NCBI GenBank assembly: GCA_002780705.1 | Contig: PEUP01000097.1 | Coordinates: 1 to 6,618, forward strand | From: Elusimicrobia bacterium CG03_land_8_20_14_0_80_50_18 | GTDB taxonomy: Bacteria > CG03 | Direction: 5' to 3' | Length of the DNA: 6,618 nucleotides | Shown: positions 6,266 through 6,618 of the stretch, in pieces | Numbering within the stretch: position 1 is the stretch's first letter | How the letters are laid out: every line of letters starts with the position of its first letter | Notes under the pieces: generated by a model | Databases searched by the model: none | What the model saw: only the letters and a program-made list of their open reading frames with translations | What the model was told of the DNA's origin: nothing | Made by a program: the position numbers and the translations under genes

Positions 6266-6617
6266 CTGTGAGGCGCAGGCCTTTTTTCTCAATGAGAATC
6301 CGTCTTTTTTTGTAAAGCGTGCCGCAGGCTTTTTTGAAAACTTTTTTGCTCATGCCGAATATTGTGTAGATGATCTCGGGCGCGCTTTTGTCCGTGACCG
6401 GAAGAAAACCCCCGGCTTCTTTTATTTTGGTGATGACCAGCTCCGCGGCAGGGCCTATCCTCTCGTGGCCCGCTTCCTGGAGACTCAGATCTATTTTTCC
6501 GTCTTCCCTGATTTTTTTGATGAAGCCCCGAATTTTGTCCCCGATATTCAGGGGCTGGAAGACCTCATTTTTGTAGATTATTCCCATGTGGGCGCTGTTT
6601 ATAACGGCTTTGTAGCC
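6252..6617 (-). CDS. cvfB: CvfB/YitL-type S1 RNA-binding protein, C-terminal part (runs off the window)
   Basis: The visible 121 residues are the end of a minus-strand gene whose start lies beyond the right edge. The frame continues open through the ATG at 6587, with GYKAVINSAH upstream of it, so that ATG is internal rather than the start. The segment GDKIRGFIKKIREDGKIDLSL (visible residues 26-46) is the last S1 beta-barrel. GGFLPVTDKS (69-78) and IYTIFGMSKKVFKKACGTLY (83-102) form the C-terminal winged-helix domain typical of CvfB. Family members have several S1 domains plus this winged helix and about 280-290 residues, so less than half is visible. They bind RNA; in Staphylococcus aureus CvfB affects virulence gene expression, and elsewhere the role is poorly defined. 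The stop TAG is at 6252-6254, convergent with dnaE. Confidence 0.9.
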   Translation of the reverse strand, partial: GYKAVINSAHMGIIYKNEVFQPLNIGDKIRGFIKKIREDGKIDLSLQEAGHERIGPAAELVITKIKEAGGFLPVTDKSAPEIIYTIFGMSKKVFKKACGTLYKKRRILIEKKGLRLTEKSS

Positions 6618-6618
6618 G

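Noticed and set aside
6252..6587. A complete 111-residue protein starting at the ATG at 6587
   Set aside because: The frame stays open to the window edge, and the residues upstream of the ATG continue the CvfB-like sequence, so this is the C-terminal part of a longer gene.
1..6618. CRISPR array, transposase, integrase, tRNA or rRNA
   Set aside because: I saw no regularly spaced repeats, no mobile-element protein motifs and no tRNA- or rRNA-like sequence. The leading hairpins do not form a cloverleaf.
182..6618. GATC depletion as a sign of restriction pressure
   Set aside because: I found roughly 16 GATC sites by eye against about 26 expected by chance. The count is manual and composition-dependent, and sites occur throughout dnaE, so it does not support strong avoidance.

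Overview
The window looks like a bacterial chromosome segment in which a compact restriction-modification (R-M) cassette sits directly upstream of a core replication gene. The host cannot be named from this sequence. The replicative polymerase is a single-polypeptide DnaE with a PHP domain and no inserted DnaQ-type exonuclease, so it is not PolC. Its gene is GC-rich at many third positions yet uses many ATA isoleucine and AGG/AGA arginine codons. That pattern would suit a deep-branching or candidate-phylum Gram-negative lineage (for example Elusimicrobiota or Omnitrophota), but this is a weak guess.

Layout: positions 1-181 hold no gene. They are packed with short inverted repeats and look like an intergenic repeat or attenuator-like segment. 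Positions 182-2684 carry three same-strand genes: a Dam/DpnM-type (D12 family) adenine methyltransferase, a PD-(D/E)XK restriction endonuclease with its own strong Shine-Dalgarno sequence, and a second amino-methyltransferase of a different motif order. The third gene's start codon overlaps the endonuclease stop codon by one base (TAATG). Positions 2685-2779 are a short spacer with promoter-like hexamers. Positions 2780-6193 encode the full DNA polymerase III alpha subunit (1137 residues), with all three catalytic aspartates, all nine expected PHP metal ligands and a beta-clamp-binding peptide. After a 58-base convergent spacer, the minus strand holds the C-terminal 121 residues of a CvfB/YitL-type S1 RNA-binding protein that runs off the right edge.

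How the genes work together: the two methyltransferases probably protect host DNA from the endonuclease between them. The layout (two methyltransferases plus one nuclease, one methyltransferase Dam-like) resembles the DpnII system, which suggests GATC as the target. However, the second methyltransferase has the wrong motif order to be a DpnA orthologue. The R-M block is clearly more AT-rich than dnaE, especially the endonuclease gene, which is consistent with horizontal acquisition. dnaE and cvfB are ordinary housekeeping genes unrelated in function to the cassette.
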